Source: Rhodococcus sp. 14-1411-2a (lineage in GTDB: Bacteria; Actinomycetota; Actinomycetes; Mycobacteriales; Mycobacteriaceae). Taken from it: a stretch of DNA of 64,000 nt. Both the position numbers and the translations under genes were made by a program. Below the pieces are notes generated by a model that did not search any database, had not been told where the DNA came from, and saw only the letters and a list, made by a program, of their open reading frames with translations. Below, in pieces: positions 1-7,674 of the stretch. Location: assembly GCF_002259485.1 (NCBI RefSeq), contig NZ_NPGA01000008.1, forward strand, positions 186,001 through 250,000, in the 5' to 3' direction. How positions within the stretch are numbered: the first letter of the stretch is position 1; each line of letters opens with the position of its first letter.

Positions 1-578
1 ACCTCCGCCAGGACCTGAGCAGCCACGAACTCGGCCGCCGCGTCGGACACCGGATGAATCGGCGAGATCAATCGCCGCCCGCCGGCACGAGGACCGTAGC
101 CGTCCTCGATTCGTTGCCTGTTCCGACGGGATGCGGCGCGCCGCATCGACACGTCGGTCAGCCGGACCCCCTCGGGCACCACGAGGTACAGATTGCCTTC
201 ACGGAAACAGGCGATCGCCCCTTCGGACCGCAGAGTGTCGACGCCGTCGTCACTCACGGTGATCGATCGAGTCGCGGCATGCCCTGTGGACATACCCACG
301 CGTCCCAGCATCCCCACCAGCGCAGCAGCTACGGAGCCACAGCCGAGCACCGCAACCGTATCGGTGGACGAACTGGAGACGATGTGGCCTGCAGTGAGCA
401 ACGCGGACAGCGCCGTCTTCGGTTTCGCAGAGAGCTCCGCTTCGGTACCGGTCAAGGCCCCGGCCAGTTGGTCGAATTCCTCGTGGTCGAGCGCGAGTGC
501 GAAGTGTTCGTCGTCGGCGGTGCGGAGCACGAATCCCGAATCGGATTCGTACAGTTCGGTTCTGGGTGCAAGTTCCAT
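1..578 (-). CDS. Putative RiPP leader-binding / E1-like protein, 3' end outside window
   Basis: An open frame runs from ATG at 578 (or in-frame ATG at 605) to the window edge without a stop, giving at least 192 residues. The first ~70 residues read like a PqqD-like leader-recognition domain (ELAPRTELYESDSGFVLRT). A glycine-rich segment VAVLGCGSVAAALVGMLG at about residues 76-93 resembles the nucleotide-binding start of ThiF/E1-like proteins. This order is typical of the Ocin-ThiF-like partner of YcaO cyclodehydratases, which binds the leader of azole-forming or thioamide-forming RiPPs. It follows a 37-codon peptide gene on the same strand, which supports that role. The family call is from memory of the fold and the C-terminal half is missing, so another Rossmann protein is possible. 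Confidence 0.45.
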   Translation of the reverse strand, partial: MELAPRTELYESDSGFVLRTADDEHFALALDHEEFDQLAGALTGTEAELSAKPKTALSALLTAGHIVSSSSTDTVAVLGCGSVAAALVGMLGRVGMSTGHAATRSITVSDDGVDTLRSEGAIACFREGNLYLVVPEGVRLTDVSMRRAASRRNRQRIEDGYGPRAGGRRLISPIHPVSDAAAEFVAAQVLAE

Positions 579-592
579 GGCGATGGCCGGCC

Positions 593-622
593 GGGGTCTG
601 CACATCGTGGTGTGCAGACCCC
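593..622. terminator. Perfect 12-bp hairpin between peptide gene and next gene
   Basis: GGGGTCTGCACA (593-604) and TGTGCAGACCCC (611-622) form a perfect 12-bp inverted repeat with a 6-nt loop. On the minus strand it lies after the stop of the 37-aa peptide gene (630) and before or over the start of the next gene (605 or 578). There is no U-tract. It may attenuate transcription or protect the peptide mRNA end, so that more peptide is made than enzyme. This arrangement is common between RiPP precursor and enzyme genes. If the upstream ATG (605) is used, the loop overlaps the start codon. Confidence 0.6.
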
Positions 623-629
623 ACCGAGA

Positions 630-743
630 TCAGTCCTCGGCTTCCTCGAAGGGGTTCTCGACCAGGGCGTTGCTGTGGCCCGCGGAGTGTGTCGCCAGGG
701 ACACCGGTGACTGGATCGAACGGAACAGCTCGTTGTCGTTCAT
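630..743 (-). CDS. Small peptide, candidate RiPP precursor (37 aa)
   Basis: ATG at 743 is preceded by a strong ribosome-binding site (gaaggag) at 4-bp spacing, and the stop is at 632-630. The product begins MNDNELFRSIQSP, has a Ser/Thr/His-rich middle (SLATHSAGHSN), and ends in an acidic tail (NPFEEAED). There is no signal peptide or membrane segment. It is too short for usual ORF calls, but the good RBS, the hairpin after it and the putative leader-binding protein next to it make it a plausible RiPP precursor. A Zur-like palindrome lies about 80-105 bp upstream. The modified residues and the leader/core boundary are unknown. The alternative is a small regulatory or unrelated peptide. Confidence 0.6.
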   Translation of the reverse strand: MNDNELFRSIQSPVSLATHSAGHSNALVENPFEEAED

Positions 744-824
744 GGTTCTCCTTCTTCGATGGGCAAATCGGTTGCGGTGCAACCGATCCATGGACTCGAC
801 ATCGTCGAGGTGTCCGACCCTACG

Positions 825-848
825 TCAATCGATAATCATTTTCAATAA
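825..848. promoter_or_regulatory. Fur/Zur-like box upstream of the peptide gene
   Basis: An AT-rich site in an otherwise GC-rich region. On the minus strand it contains TTGAAAATGATTATCG, close to the mycobacterial Zur (FurB) operator TGAAAATGATTATCA as I recall it. It lies between the stop of the lipoprotein gene (852) and the start of the peptide gene (743), so it could give the peptide and downstream genes their own metal-controlled promoter. Actinobacteria normally use IdeR/DtxR for iron, so a Fur-type box here suggests zinc or another metal. Confidence 0.55.
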
Positions 849-851
849 GGT

Positions 852-1781
852 TCAGGAACTTTCGAGCTCGTTCGTCACCGTGGCGAGCACCAACCGCAAC
901 GAAATCGTTCCGCGCCCTGTTGCCCACACCCCGGCGTCCACCTCGATCACCCGATCGTTGCGGGCCGCCGCCACACCCGACCACAACGGATTGCTCGCCA
1001 GCCGGTCAGAGAGAGGCTCGCTGTCGGAACCTGATGAAAATGCCTGCGCGAAGACCACATCCGGATCCACCGACGCGATCTGCTCCACCGATACCGTCGC
1101 GAAGGCATCGGTTCCCGCCTGCCACGGATAGTCACTGACGTCCGTGAGAAGCGAGCCGACGGGGGTGTCGACGGAATCGACTCCGAGACTGCCCGGTTCG
1201 CCGTACATCGACAGCGTCGTGAGGCCTTTCCACTTGCCCGCGGCCGCATCGACCTCGGCGGTGAACGCCTCGGCAGCTGCGTCCGCCTGCTCCTGCCGAT
1301 CCGTCAAACGGCCTATCGTGCGGAGGAATTCGACCGAATCCCGCCAGGAAGTCGGATTCACCAGGTACATCGGTGCCACTTCCTCGACGGCACCCCGCAA
1401 CCCGTCCTGCACTCCCCCGAGTCCGATGACGAGGTCCGGTTCCGAGAGCGCGATGTCCTCGACGTTCTCTTCACCGAATCCGCCCGTGATCTTGCGCATG
1501 TCCACATCCGGACCGGCATAGCGGGGATCGGCCGCAAGTTCCTCTCGGTAAGCGACGGGGGTCATGCCCACCTCCTTCAACGCGTCGACACACATGAGCG
1601 TCAGGCACGCGATTCGCTCGACGGGTGCATCGAGCTCGATCACCGTTCCGCTGTCGTCGGTGACCGTGACCGCAGCTGCTGCGTCGGCGTTGCCCGCATC
1701 GGCGGTACCGCATGCCGCGAGCGCGAACACCGAGAGTGCGAGTGCGCCGAACAATCGAGAAAAGCCGGACAACTTGCGCAT
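852..1781 (-). CDS. FecB/BtuF-type metal-chelate-binding lipoprotein
   Basis: 309 residues from ATG at 1781, chosen because it has a strong RBS (aaaggag) and starts a clear lipoprotein signal: MRKLSGFSRLFG, hydrophobic core, lipobox LAAC about 20 residues in. The mature part has the layout of class III periplasmic binding proteins (APVERIACLTLMCVDALKEVG, then IALSEPDLVIGLGG and a C-terminal lobe). It should capture a siderophore, other metallophore or corrinoid outside the membrane and pass it to the permease pair encoded divergently at 1813-3776. Fur/Zur-like boxes lie at both ends of the gene. The ligand cannot be read from the sequence. Confidence 0.85.
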   Translation of the reverse strand: MRKLSGFSRLFGALALSVFALAACGTADAGNADAAAAVTVTDDSGTVIELDAPVERIACLTLMCVDALKEVGMTPVAYREELAADPRYAGPDVDMRKITGGFGEENVEDIALSEPDLVIGLGGVQDGLRGAVEEVAPMYLVNPTSWRDSVEFLRTIGRLTDRQEQADAAAEAFTAEVDAAAGKWKGLTTLSMYGEPGSLGVDSVDTPVGSLLTDVSDYPWQAGTDAFATVSVEQIASVDPDVVFAQAFSSGSDSEPLSDRLASNPLWSGVAAARNDRVIEVDAGVWATGRGTISLRLVLATVTNELESS

Positions 1782-1810
1782 GGGAACTCCTTTGCAGAAT
1801 GATGTATCCG

Positions 1811-1826
1811 CAATGATAATCATTAC
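1811..1826. promoter_or_regulatory. Fur/Zur-like palindrome in the divergent promoter region
   Basis: AATGAT-A-ATCATT (1812-1824) is a perfect 6-1-6 palindrome and matches the core of the classical Fur-family box. It sits 30 bp upstream of the lipoprotein start on the minus strand. On the plus strand it overlaps the best start codon of the permease gene (ATG 1813-1815). One regulator bound here could block both directions. The sequence does not match the IdeR consensus, so Zur or another Fur-family protein is the better guess. Confidence 0.6.
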
Positions 1827-2802
1827 CGATAGACGTTGGCGTGCTGCGGGTACCTGCGCCTGCGTCGCCGTGATCGTGCTGGCTCTGTGCCTGGGCGAGC
1901 CGACTCTCGATCCGGTGCGCGCGCTCGACGCCGTGCTCGACCCGTCGAATCCCCTCCACCCGCACGTCGCGCTCGTTCGACTGCCGCGTGTGCTGTTGGG
2001 CCTGGTGAGCGGTGCAGCCCTCGGACTGGCGGGAGCGTTGATGCAGGATGTACTGCGCAACAGGATTGCCGGTCCGGAGATTCTGGGCGTGTCCTCCGGT
2101 GCGGCTGTCGCGATGACGGCAGTTGCCGTGTTTGCACTTCCGTTGCCGCTGACAGCACTTCCCTATCTGGCACTGTGCGGCGCAGCTGTCGCCGGCATTG
2201 CGGTCATCACCACCGTTGGACCGACCAGCGACCCTCACCGAGTGGTACTGCTCGGTGCTGCGGTCAGCGCTCTCGCGTCGGGACTGGTCATTGCACTGGT
2301 CGGCCTGGGCACCGAAGGGAACCTGCCCCTGCTCTTTCGGTACCTGCTCGGCAGTCTCGGCGAGCGAGGTTGGAGCCATCTCGGTGTCGCAGCACCCTGG
2401 CTTGCCGTCTTCATCCCACTCGCTCTGCTCATGCGGCATCGGGTCGCTGCCCTTGCACTCGGAGACGATGTGGCTGCGGGACTGGGCATCTCCGTGATAC
2501 CGACCCGGCTGACCGCACTGGCGTGCGCCGCAGCGCTCACCGCCGCGGTGGCATCGGTGTGCGGTCCGGTTGCCTATGTCGCGTTGCTGTCCCCACATCT
2601 GGCTCGATGGGCTCTGCACACGACGAGTTCACGGCGGATATTCCTGCTCACGCCCATCATCGGCGCAGTCCTGCTCGCTACCGCCGATCTGGCGTCGCGA
2701 ATCTTGCTGTATCCGATCGAGATCCCCGTGGGCATCACGACGACACTGCTCGGCGTTCCCGTATTGCTGATGGCTCTGCACAGACAAGCCGCGACACGAT
2801 GA
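1813..2802 (+). CDS. FecCD-family metallophore ABC permease (first)
   Basis: From ATG 1813 the product is 329 residues, the usual FecCD length. An in-frame ATG at 1780 would add 11 residues. Neither start has a good RBS, and 1813 lies inside the Fur/Zur-like palindrome, which suggests a leaderless transcript. About nine or ten hydrophobic segments are visible. Family hallmarks are LPRVLLGLVSGAALGLAGALMQ, the NRIAGPEILGVSSGAA stretch and GPVAYVALLSPHLAR near the C-terminus. It overlaps the next permease by 4 bp (ATGA), so the two should form a heterodimeric channel with the ATPase at 3773. Confidence 0.88.
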   Translation: MIIITDRRWRAAGTCACVAVIVLALCLGEPTLDPVRALDAVLDPSNPLHPHVALVRLPRVLLGLVSGAALGLAGALMQDVLRNRIAGPEILGVSSGAAVAMTAVAVFALPLPLTALPYLALCGAAVAGIAVITTVGPTSDPHRVVLLGAAVSALASGLVIALVGLGTEGNLPLLFRYLLGSLGERGWSHLGVAAPWLAVFIPLALLMRHRVAALALGDDVAAGLGISVIPTRLTALACAAALTAAVASVCGPVAYVALLSPHLARWALHTTSSRRIFLLTPIIGAVLLATADLASRILLYPIEIPVGITTTLLGVPVLLMALHRQAATR

Positions 2803-3776
2803 AGGCTCGGCACCTCGTAATGATCGGGATGACGTGCATCGCCGGCCTGGTGATACTTCACCTCGTCTCGGGGCGCAGCGAACTCGAAACGGCCGAGGTG
2901 ATCAGAGTACTGACCGGCACGTCGGAGGTGCGGGCACACGAGATCATCGTCAGGAACTACCGTCTTCCACGAGTGCTCGTCGGATTGGTTGCCGGTGCAC
3001 TCCTCGCACTGGCAGGCGTGTTGCTGCAAGCAGTCATGCGAAACCCACTGGCCGAACCGTCGACGACAGGTGTGGGATCCGGTGCGGCGCTGGGCGTTGT
3101 GGTGTCGTTTCTGGTGTTGCCCGCCTCCGGTGCCGCACCCCTGGCGTCACTGCTCGGTGCCGCATGTGCCGGACTGGCTCTGTACCTGCTGGGCCGACGC
3201 TCCCTGGCGGTCGCGGGAATCCTCATCGGCGCTGTCCTGTCCGCGGTGACATCACTGCTGCTCGTCGTCGATGCACAACCGATGGGCGTGGTTCTTCGAT
3301 GGCTGATCGGCTCTCTCAATGCAAGGACAACGGACGACTGGAATCGATTGTGGCCCTGGGCAATGGTACTGATACCGGCCGGTCTGCTGTGTGCTTCGCG
3401 CGCAAATGCGCTCGTGCTGGGCGACGCGACATCCACCGGCCTCGGGATTCGCCCCCACAGGACTCGAATGTTGCTGCTCGCCATCGCGGTACTGGCCACG
3501 TCGACGGCGGTCACGGCCGCGGGTGCCGTCGCGTTCGTCGGATTGATCGCCCCCCACGCCGCACGGGCCGCCCTCGGCGGCGACCACAGGGGACTGATTC
3601 CGGTCAGCGTGATCGGTGGTGCCGTGCTGCTGTCCGCCGCAGACCTTCTCGCCTTCAGTGCCTCGATCGACATACCAGGCAACGGACCAGACGTATCGGG
3701 ACTCCCGGTCGGGGCTGTGACGGCACTCGTCGGCGCTCCCTATCTCATCTGGCTGATCCGAAAGGATGCTCGATGA
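2799..3776 (+). CDS. FecCD-family metallophore ABC permease (second)
   Basis: 325 residues. The start ATG overlaps the stop of the first permease (ATGA) and its own stop overlaps the ATPase start the same way, so the three genes are translationally coupled. It shows the same family signature (RLPRVLVGLVAGALLALAGV, RNPLAEPSTTGVGSGAALG, AVAFVGLIAPHAAR). The coupling of permease-permease-ATPase with a divergent binding protein is the standard layout for iron-siderophore, haem or B12 importers. Substrate unknown. Confidence 0.88.
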   Translation: MKARHLVMIGMTCIAGLVILHLVSGRSELETAEVIRVLTGTSEVRAHEIIVRNYRLPRVLVGLVAGALLALAGVLLQAVMRNPLAEPSTTGVGSGAALGVVVSFLVLPASGAAPLASLLGAACAGLALYLLGRRSLAVAGILIGAVLSAVTSLLLVVDAQPMGVVLRWLIGSLNARTTDDWNRLWPWAMVLIPAGLLCASRANALVLGDATSTGLGIRPHRTRMLLLAIAVLATSTAVTAAGAVAFVGLIAPHAARAALGGDHRGLIPVSVIGGAVLLSAADLLAFSASIDIPGNGPDVSGLPVGAVTALVGAPYLIWLIRKDAR

Positions 3777-4564
3777 CGGAATACGTCACCACACCGATTC
3801 TCGAGACCGTCGACCTCGGTCTCGGGTATCGCAATCGGACGGTATCCGAACACCTCGACATCGCCATCGAGAAGAGAACGGTCACCGCGCTGGTCGGCCC
3901 CAACGGATCCGGCAAGTCGACGTTGCTGATGGCTTTGGCCAGGGTGTTGGTCCCTCGCCACGGACAGGTGCGGCTGGACGGCATCCCTGTGCGTGACCGA
4001 TCGTCGATCGAGACAGCCAGAAGACTTGCGATCCTGCCTCAGACCGCTGTCGCACCGCCCGGGCTACGCGTCCGCGAGCTGGTCGAGCAGGGTCGATATC
4101 CGCGGCTCGGTGCGATGTCGATGCTCAGACGGCACGACGACGAGGCCATGCACACGGCGATGCGCTCGACCGGAATCCTCCACCTCGCCGACCGCACTGT
4201 CGAATCGCTCTCCGGCGGTGAGCGTCAACGTACCTGGATCGCAATGGCTTTGGCCCAGGAAACCGAAGTGCTGCTACTGGACGAACCCACCACGTATCTC
4301 GACGTGCGTCATCAGATCGACGTGATGGAACTGGTCGTCGATCTGGTCGAGAATCGAGGGAAGACCGTGGTGATGGTGCTGCACGATCTCAATCAGGCGG
4401 CGCGGTACTGCGACCGGATCGTGGCCATGCGTGATGGTGCGATCGTCGCCGACGGGCATCCCAGCGACATCGTGACACCGACGCTGCTGGACGAGGTATT
4501 CGAGATCCGCGCCCGAGTAGTGACAGATCCGGTTGTCGGTAGACCGATGTTCATCGCCGAGTGA
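3773..4564 (+). CDS. FecE-type metallophore ABC transporter ATPase
   Basis: 263 residues with all ABC motifs: Walker A GPNGSGKST at about 41-49, Q-loop LPQTA, signature LSGGERQR, Walker B EVLLLDEPT and switch His in VLHDLNQAA. The length and the GLGYRN start are typical of FecE/FepC ATPases. It is the last gene of the 1813-4564 operon and powers import through the two permeases. Ten bases separate it from the convergent TetR gene. Confidence 0.9.
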   Translation: MTEYVTTPILETVDLGLGYRNRTVSEHLDIAIEKRTVTALVGPNGSGKSTLLMALARVLVPRHGQVRLDGIPVRDRSSIETARRLAILPQTAVAPPGLRVRELVEQGRYPRLGAMSMLRRHDDEAMHTAMRSTGILHLADRTVESLSGGERQRTWIAMALAQETEVLLLDEPTTYLDVRHQIDVMELVVDLVENRGKTVVMVLHDLNQAARYCDRIVAMRDGAIVADGHPSDIVTPTLLDEVFEIRARVVTDPVVGRPMFIAE

Positions 4565-4573
4565 GCTGCGGGG

Positions 4574-5149
4574 TCAGTGTTTCCCCACGACGGCGATGAT
4601 CAGCTCGGCCAGTTCACCTGTGGCTTCCTCGGGTGCGATTGCGCCCGATACCGCCGCGTGCGACAGCGCTTCCGCTGCACCGAAGATCGCGGTGATCGAC
4701 GATGCCGAGATCCCGCCGGAGCCGCTGAACGGCTCGAGAATCGACCGGCATCGATCGGAATACGCCCGTTCGGCCGATCGCTTGACCTGTTCGAGTTCGG
4801 GCGAGCCCTCCAATGCCGCCAGTACACCCGTCAGCTCACGCCCCTGCGCCAACGCGCAGCCCACGTACGAGTTGGCGATTGCGTGTGCGCGGCCGTTCAA
4901 CGAGGTGGGCGCGGCGTGGAGGGATTCCTCGAGCATGACCGTTTGCCGGTCGTCGAATTCCGTGAACAGGGCGGCCAGGAGTTCCGCACGCGAGGCGAAG
5001 TGGCTGTACACCACGGGTTTTGCGACGCCGGCGTGTTCAGCGAGTCGGCCGAGCGTCAGAGCGTCGGCTCCTTCCGCCCGCACGAGAGCCCAGGAGACAT
5101 CCACCAACTGGTCGTATCGGTCGGAGCGAGACAGTCGCGTCCGGGCCAT
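4574..5149 (-). CDS. TetR-family transcriptional regulator
   Basis: 191 residues from ATG 5149, preceded by ggaggt. The N-terminal helix-turn-helix is clear: LVRAEGADALTLGRLAEHAG followed by KPVVYSHFASRAELL. The C-terminal ligand domain is variable, as usual. It is divergent from a flavodoxin-like NAD(P)H oxidoreductase at 5229 and most likely represses it and itself through the palindrome at 5175-5191. Likely inducers are electrophiles or quinones, by analogy with similar pairs; this is inference. Confidence 0.88.
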   Translation of the reverse strand: MARTRLSRSDRYDQLVDVSWALVRAEGADALTLGRLAEHAGVAKPVVYSHFASRAELLAALFTEFDDRQTVMLEESLHAAPTSLNGRAHAIANSYVGCALAQGRELTGVLAALEGSPELEQVKRSAERAYSDRCRSILEPFSGSGGISASSITAIFGAAEALSHAAVSGAIAPEEATGELAELIIAVVGKH

Positions 5150-5174
5150 CGGGCACCTCCTTGCGCTATATACG

Positions 5175-5191
5175 AATAGTAACCTACTCTT
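5175..5191. promoter_or_regulatory. Candidate TetR operator
   Basis: AATAGTA-ACC-TACTCTT is an inverted repeat with one mismatched pair in seven. It is centred in the 79-bp gap between the divergent TetR and oxidoreductase genes, in the only AT-rich part of that gap. Size and position fit a TetR dimer site. Confidence 0.45.
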
Positions 5192-5228
5192 GGTACATAG
5201 CCGCTTCTCCTCACCGAAGGAATCAGCC

Positions 5229-5846
5229 ATGACCACACTTGTCGTAGTCTCCCATTCCGACCCCGACTCCCTGACCCACCACGTCGCTCGATCCGTATCG
5301 GACGCGATCCGCACCGCGGGCGACACCGTCGAGACGGCCGATCTGGCGGCCGAGAACTTCGATCCTCGATTCGAGGACGCAGACCTGAAGCTGTTCCGCG
5401 GCAACGGAACCACACCGGAGGACGTACGTGTCGAACAAGAACGAATCGATCGCGCCGATCACCTGGTTCTGGTCTTCCCGATGTACTGGTGGTCGATGCC
5501 CGCGCTACTGAAAGGGTGGATCGATCGCGTCTTCGTCAGCGGATGGGCGTACGAATACAGCCCTGGAGTCGGGTTCGACAAGAAGCTGGACCGACTCACC
5601 GTCCACCTGGTTGCCCTTGCCGGCGACGATGCCGACAGCTTCGAGCGCCACGGCGTCGATGCCGCTTTCCGTACGCAGATCGAGCGAGGCATCATCGAAT
5701 ACTGCGGTGCAACAGTGGGATCGACGAACTTCCTGTACGAAACCGATACCAGGAGTCGCGAGGAACTCGATGCAGAGGTCGCCGATCTCGCTTCTGCCAT
5801 AGCCGGCCGGGTGGCCGACCGACAGAAGGCCCTCGCCTCCGGCTGA
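5229..5846 (+). CDS. NAD(P)H dehydrogenase (quinone)/ flavodoxin-fold oxidoreductase
   Basis: 205 residues from ATG 5229. MTTLVVVSHSDPDS matches the first strand and FMN phosphate loop of the NQO1/KefF-type flavodoxin-like fold. HLVLVFPMYWWSMPALLKGW is the strongly conserved flavin-site segment of that family, followed by DRVFVSGWAYEY. It probably reduces quinones or similar electrophiles with NAD(P)H. It is divergent from a TetR gene that likely controls it. Confidence 0.85.
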   Translation: MTTLVVVSHSDPDSLTHHVARSVSDAIRTAGDTVETADLAAENFDPRFEDADLKLFRGNGTTPEDVRVEQERIDRADHLVLVFPMYWWSMPALLKGWIDRVFVSGWAYEYSPGVGFDKKLDRLTVHLVALAGDDADSFERHGVDAAFRTQIERGIIEYCGATVGSTNFLYETDTRSREELDAEVADLASAIAGRVADRQKALASG

Positions 5847-5962
5847 TCAGATCTCGACGAGCTCGGAGCGCCGCGTCCCCTGGCGACGGATCCATTGCCA
5901 TTTCAGGTCCATTGTCGTTCAGGCGCAACGCTTGTCGAAGTCGGAAAACTCGCCCCGGGAGA

Positions 5963-6382
5963 TCAGGTGGGAGTGAGGCGGAAGATCGGGAATCGACGGC
6001 CCTCGGCGGTCTCGACGTATTTCGCGAATCCGGAGGAGGCGTCGAGGAACTTCTGCCAACTGTCGGCCCATTCGGCGTCGGGGACTTCCGAGGCCTCCAC
6101 TGCGACGGTCCGTACTCCCCCATCGTGGGGAACCTCGATGTCGACGCGAGGATGTGCGCGCAGATTGTGAACCCAGGCGGGGTCTTTGGGTGAACCTGCG
6201 GCCGAGCCGACGATCAACCAGCTGCCTTCCTGGGAAATCGCCATCAGCGGATTCAGCCGGATCTCGCCACTCTTGGCACCGATCGAGTGCACGACGACAA
6301 GGGAATCGCCGAACCCAGCCGTGGACACGTGTCCACCGTTACTGCGGAACTCCTCGATGATCATCTCGTTGAAGTCGGCCAT
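5963..6382 (-). CDS. Deazaflavin (F420)-type nitroreductase family protein
   Basis: 139 residues from ATG 6382, the usual size for the Ddn/FDOR-A family of split-barrel proteins. The conserved stretch GAKSGEIRLNPLMAISQEG and the later PAWVHNLRAHPRVDIEV are characteristic of these F420H2-dependent quinone or nitro reductases, which are abundant in Mycobacterium and Rhodococcus. The 116 bp between this stop and the preceding oxidoreductase hold no gene. It is divergent from the second metallophore system, with the IdeR-like site between them. Physiological substrate unknown. Confidence 0.83.
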   Translation of the reverse strand: MADFNEMIIEEFRSNGGHVSTAGFGDSLVVVHSIGAKSGEIRLNPLMAISQEGSWLIVGSAAGSPKDPAWVHNLRAHPRVDIEVPHDGGVRTVAVEASEVPDAEWADSWQKFLDASSGFAKYVETAEGRRFPIFRLTPT

Positions 6383-6460
6383 ACCACCGATTATGTCGCG
6401 GACAGCGTCGGCGCGGACCGGTTTCTCACCGACGGCTCAGCGGCGACGATTTCCATCACC

Positions 6461-6486
6461 GCCAACCAAAGGTTAGCCTGTGCTCA
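6461..6486 (+). promoter_or_regulatory. Partial IdeR/DtxR-like iron box
   Basis: GGTTAGCCT at 6471-6479 matches the left half and centre of the IdeR consensus TTAGGTTAGSCTAACCTAA exactly; the right half is poor. The inverted pair AACC-AAA-GGTT overlaps it. It lies about 80-90 bp upstream of the GTG of the second binding-protein gene, as expected for iron-repressed siderophore uptake. The AT-rich Fur/Zur-type palindromes of the first system are absent here. Confidence 0.5.
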
Positions 6487-6562
6487 TGCGCGCCTCGGGC
6501 GCGCTGCGCCGTCGGGTGATCCCCGGCGGCTCGTTGCTGTCGGAACCCGAAGGACATCCCAC

Positions 6563-7609
6563 GTGCTCAACGTTCGTCGCCGCGCAGGCACCCTCGCCGC
6601 CGCTGCTGCCCTGGTCGGATCGCTCGTCGCGTGCGGAGCCTCCGAGGAGGTTCCCGAAGCGGTCTCGGACACCACCGCAGGTGGGACCACCTACCCTCTG
6701 ACGATCGACAACTGCGGAGAGTCGGTGACCTTCGACTCGGCACCTCAGCGGGTGGTGTCGCTGGATCAGAACTCCACCGAAATTCTCCTCTCGCTCGGCG
6801 TGCAGGACCGAATGGTCGGCACCGCGTCCTGGACCGATCCGGTCCGCGAGAACCTCGCCGACGCGAACGCCTCGGTTCCCCGACTGGCCGACAACGCCCC
6901 CACCTACGAGGTCGTGGTCGATACCGAACCCGATCTCGTCACCGCATCGTTCGGACGCCACTTCGAGCAAGGCGGCGTCGCTCAGCGGTCCCGCTTCTCC
7001 GAAACCGGTGCGGCCACGTATCTTTCACCCACCGACTGCGACGCCGGTCGCAGTGTCAACGGGGGCAACACCCGAACGACTCCGCTCACGATGGAGTCGC
7101 TGTACCAGGAGATCACCGAACTCGCGGCGATCTTCGACGTCAACGAGCGCGGTGCCGAGTTCGTCGACGAACTGAAGACCCGCATGGCCGACGCCACCGC
7201 GACCACTGCCGAATCGGATGTCTCCGTGGCATTCTGGTTCGCGGACACCAAGAGTCCGTACATCGCAGGCGGACGGGGATCGGCCGATCTACTCGCCAGA
7301 ACGGTCGGTATGACGAACGTCTTCGCCGACACCGACGACGACTGGCCTGCCGTCGGCTGGGAGACCATGGTGGATCGGGATCCGACCGTCCTGGTACTGG
7401 GAGACCTGGCGCGCAACCGTTTTCCCGGTGACCTGCTCGCCGACAAGATCGCATTCCTCGAGTCCGACCCCGTCACGAGCACGATGGCCGCCGTCCGAGA
7501 CAAGCGCTACATCTCCTTGCACGGTGCGGAGATGAACCCGTCGATCCGGGCCGTCGACGGTGTCGAGAAGGTGTCGGCCGGACTGCGAGACCTGGGACTG
7601 TCGTCCTGA
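6563..7609 (+). CDS. Iron-siderophore-binding lipoprotein (FecB/FepB type)
   Basis: 348 residues from GTG 6563, chosen because it gives a proper lipoprotein signal: basic start NVRRRAGTL, hydrophobic stretch, lipobox SLVAC about 20-25 residues in. A weak RBS (gaagga) precedes it. Binding-protein features include APQRVVSLDQNSTEILLSLG, EPDLVTASFG and a C-terminal RDKRYISLHGAEMNPSI segment. It delivers a ferric siderophore to the permease-ATPase genes immediately downstream. The upstream IdeR-like half-site suggests iron control. Confidence 0.85.
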   Translation: MLNVRRRAGTLAAAAALVGSLVACGASEEVPEAVSDTTAGGTTYPLTIDNCGESVTFDSAPQRVVSLDQNSTEILLSLGVQDRMVGTASWTDPVRENLADANASVPRLADNAPTYEVVVDTEPDLVTASFGRHFEQGGVAQRSRFSETGAATYLSPTDCDAGRSVNGGNTRTTPLTMESLYQEITELAAIFDVNERGAEFVDELKTRMADATATTAESDVSVAFWFADTKSPYIAGGRGSADLLARTVGMTNVFADTDDDWPAVGWETMVDRDPTVLVLGDLARNRFPGDLLADKIAFLESDPVTSTMAAVRDKRYISLHGAEMNPSIRAVDGVEKVSAGLRDLGLSS

Positions 7610-7674
7610 CCGCGACCATCACCCGTCGGCGCTCCGCCCAGCGATCGCAGACCTCCCGCAGCCTGTGGCGTTGG

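Noticed and set aside
54-1131. Long plus-strand open frames over the left 1.1 kb
   Set aside because: They are antisense to the peptide, leader-binding and lipoprotein genes, have no RBS and give Arg/Ser/Pro-rich sequences typical of high-GC shadow frames.
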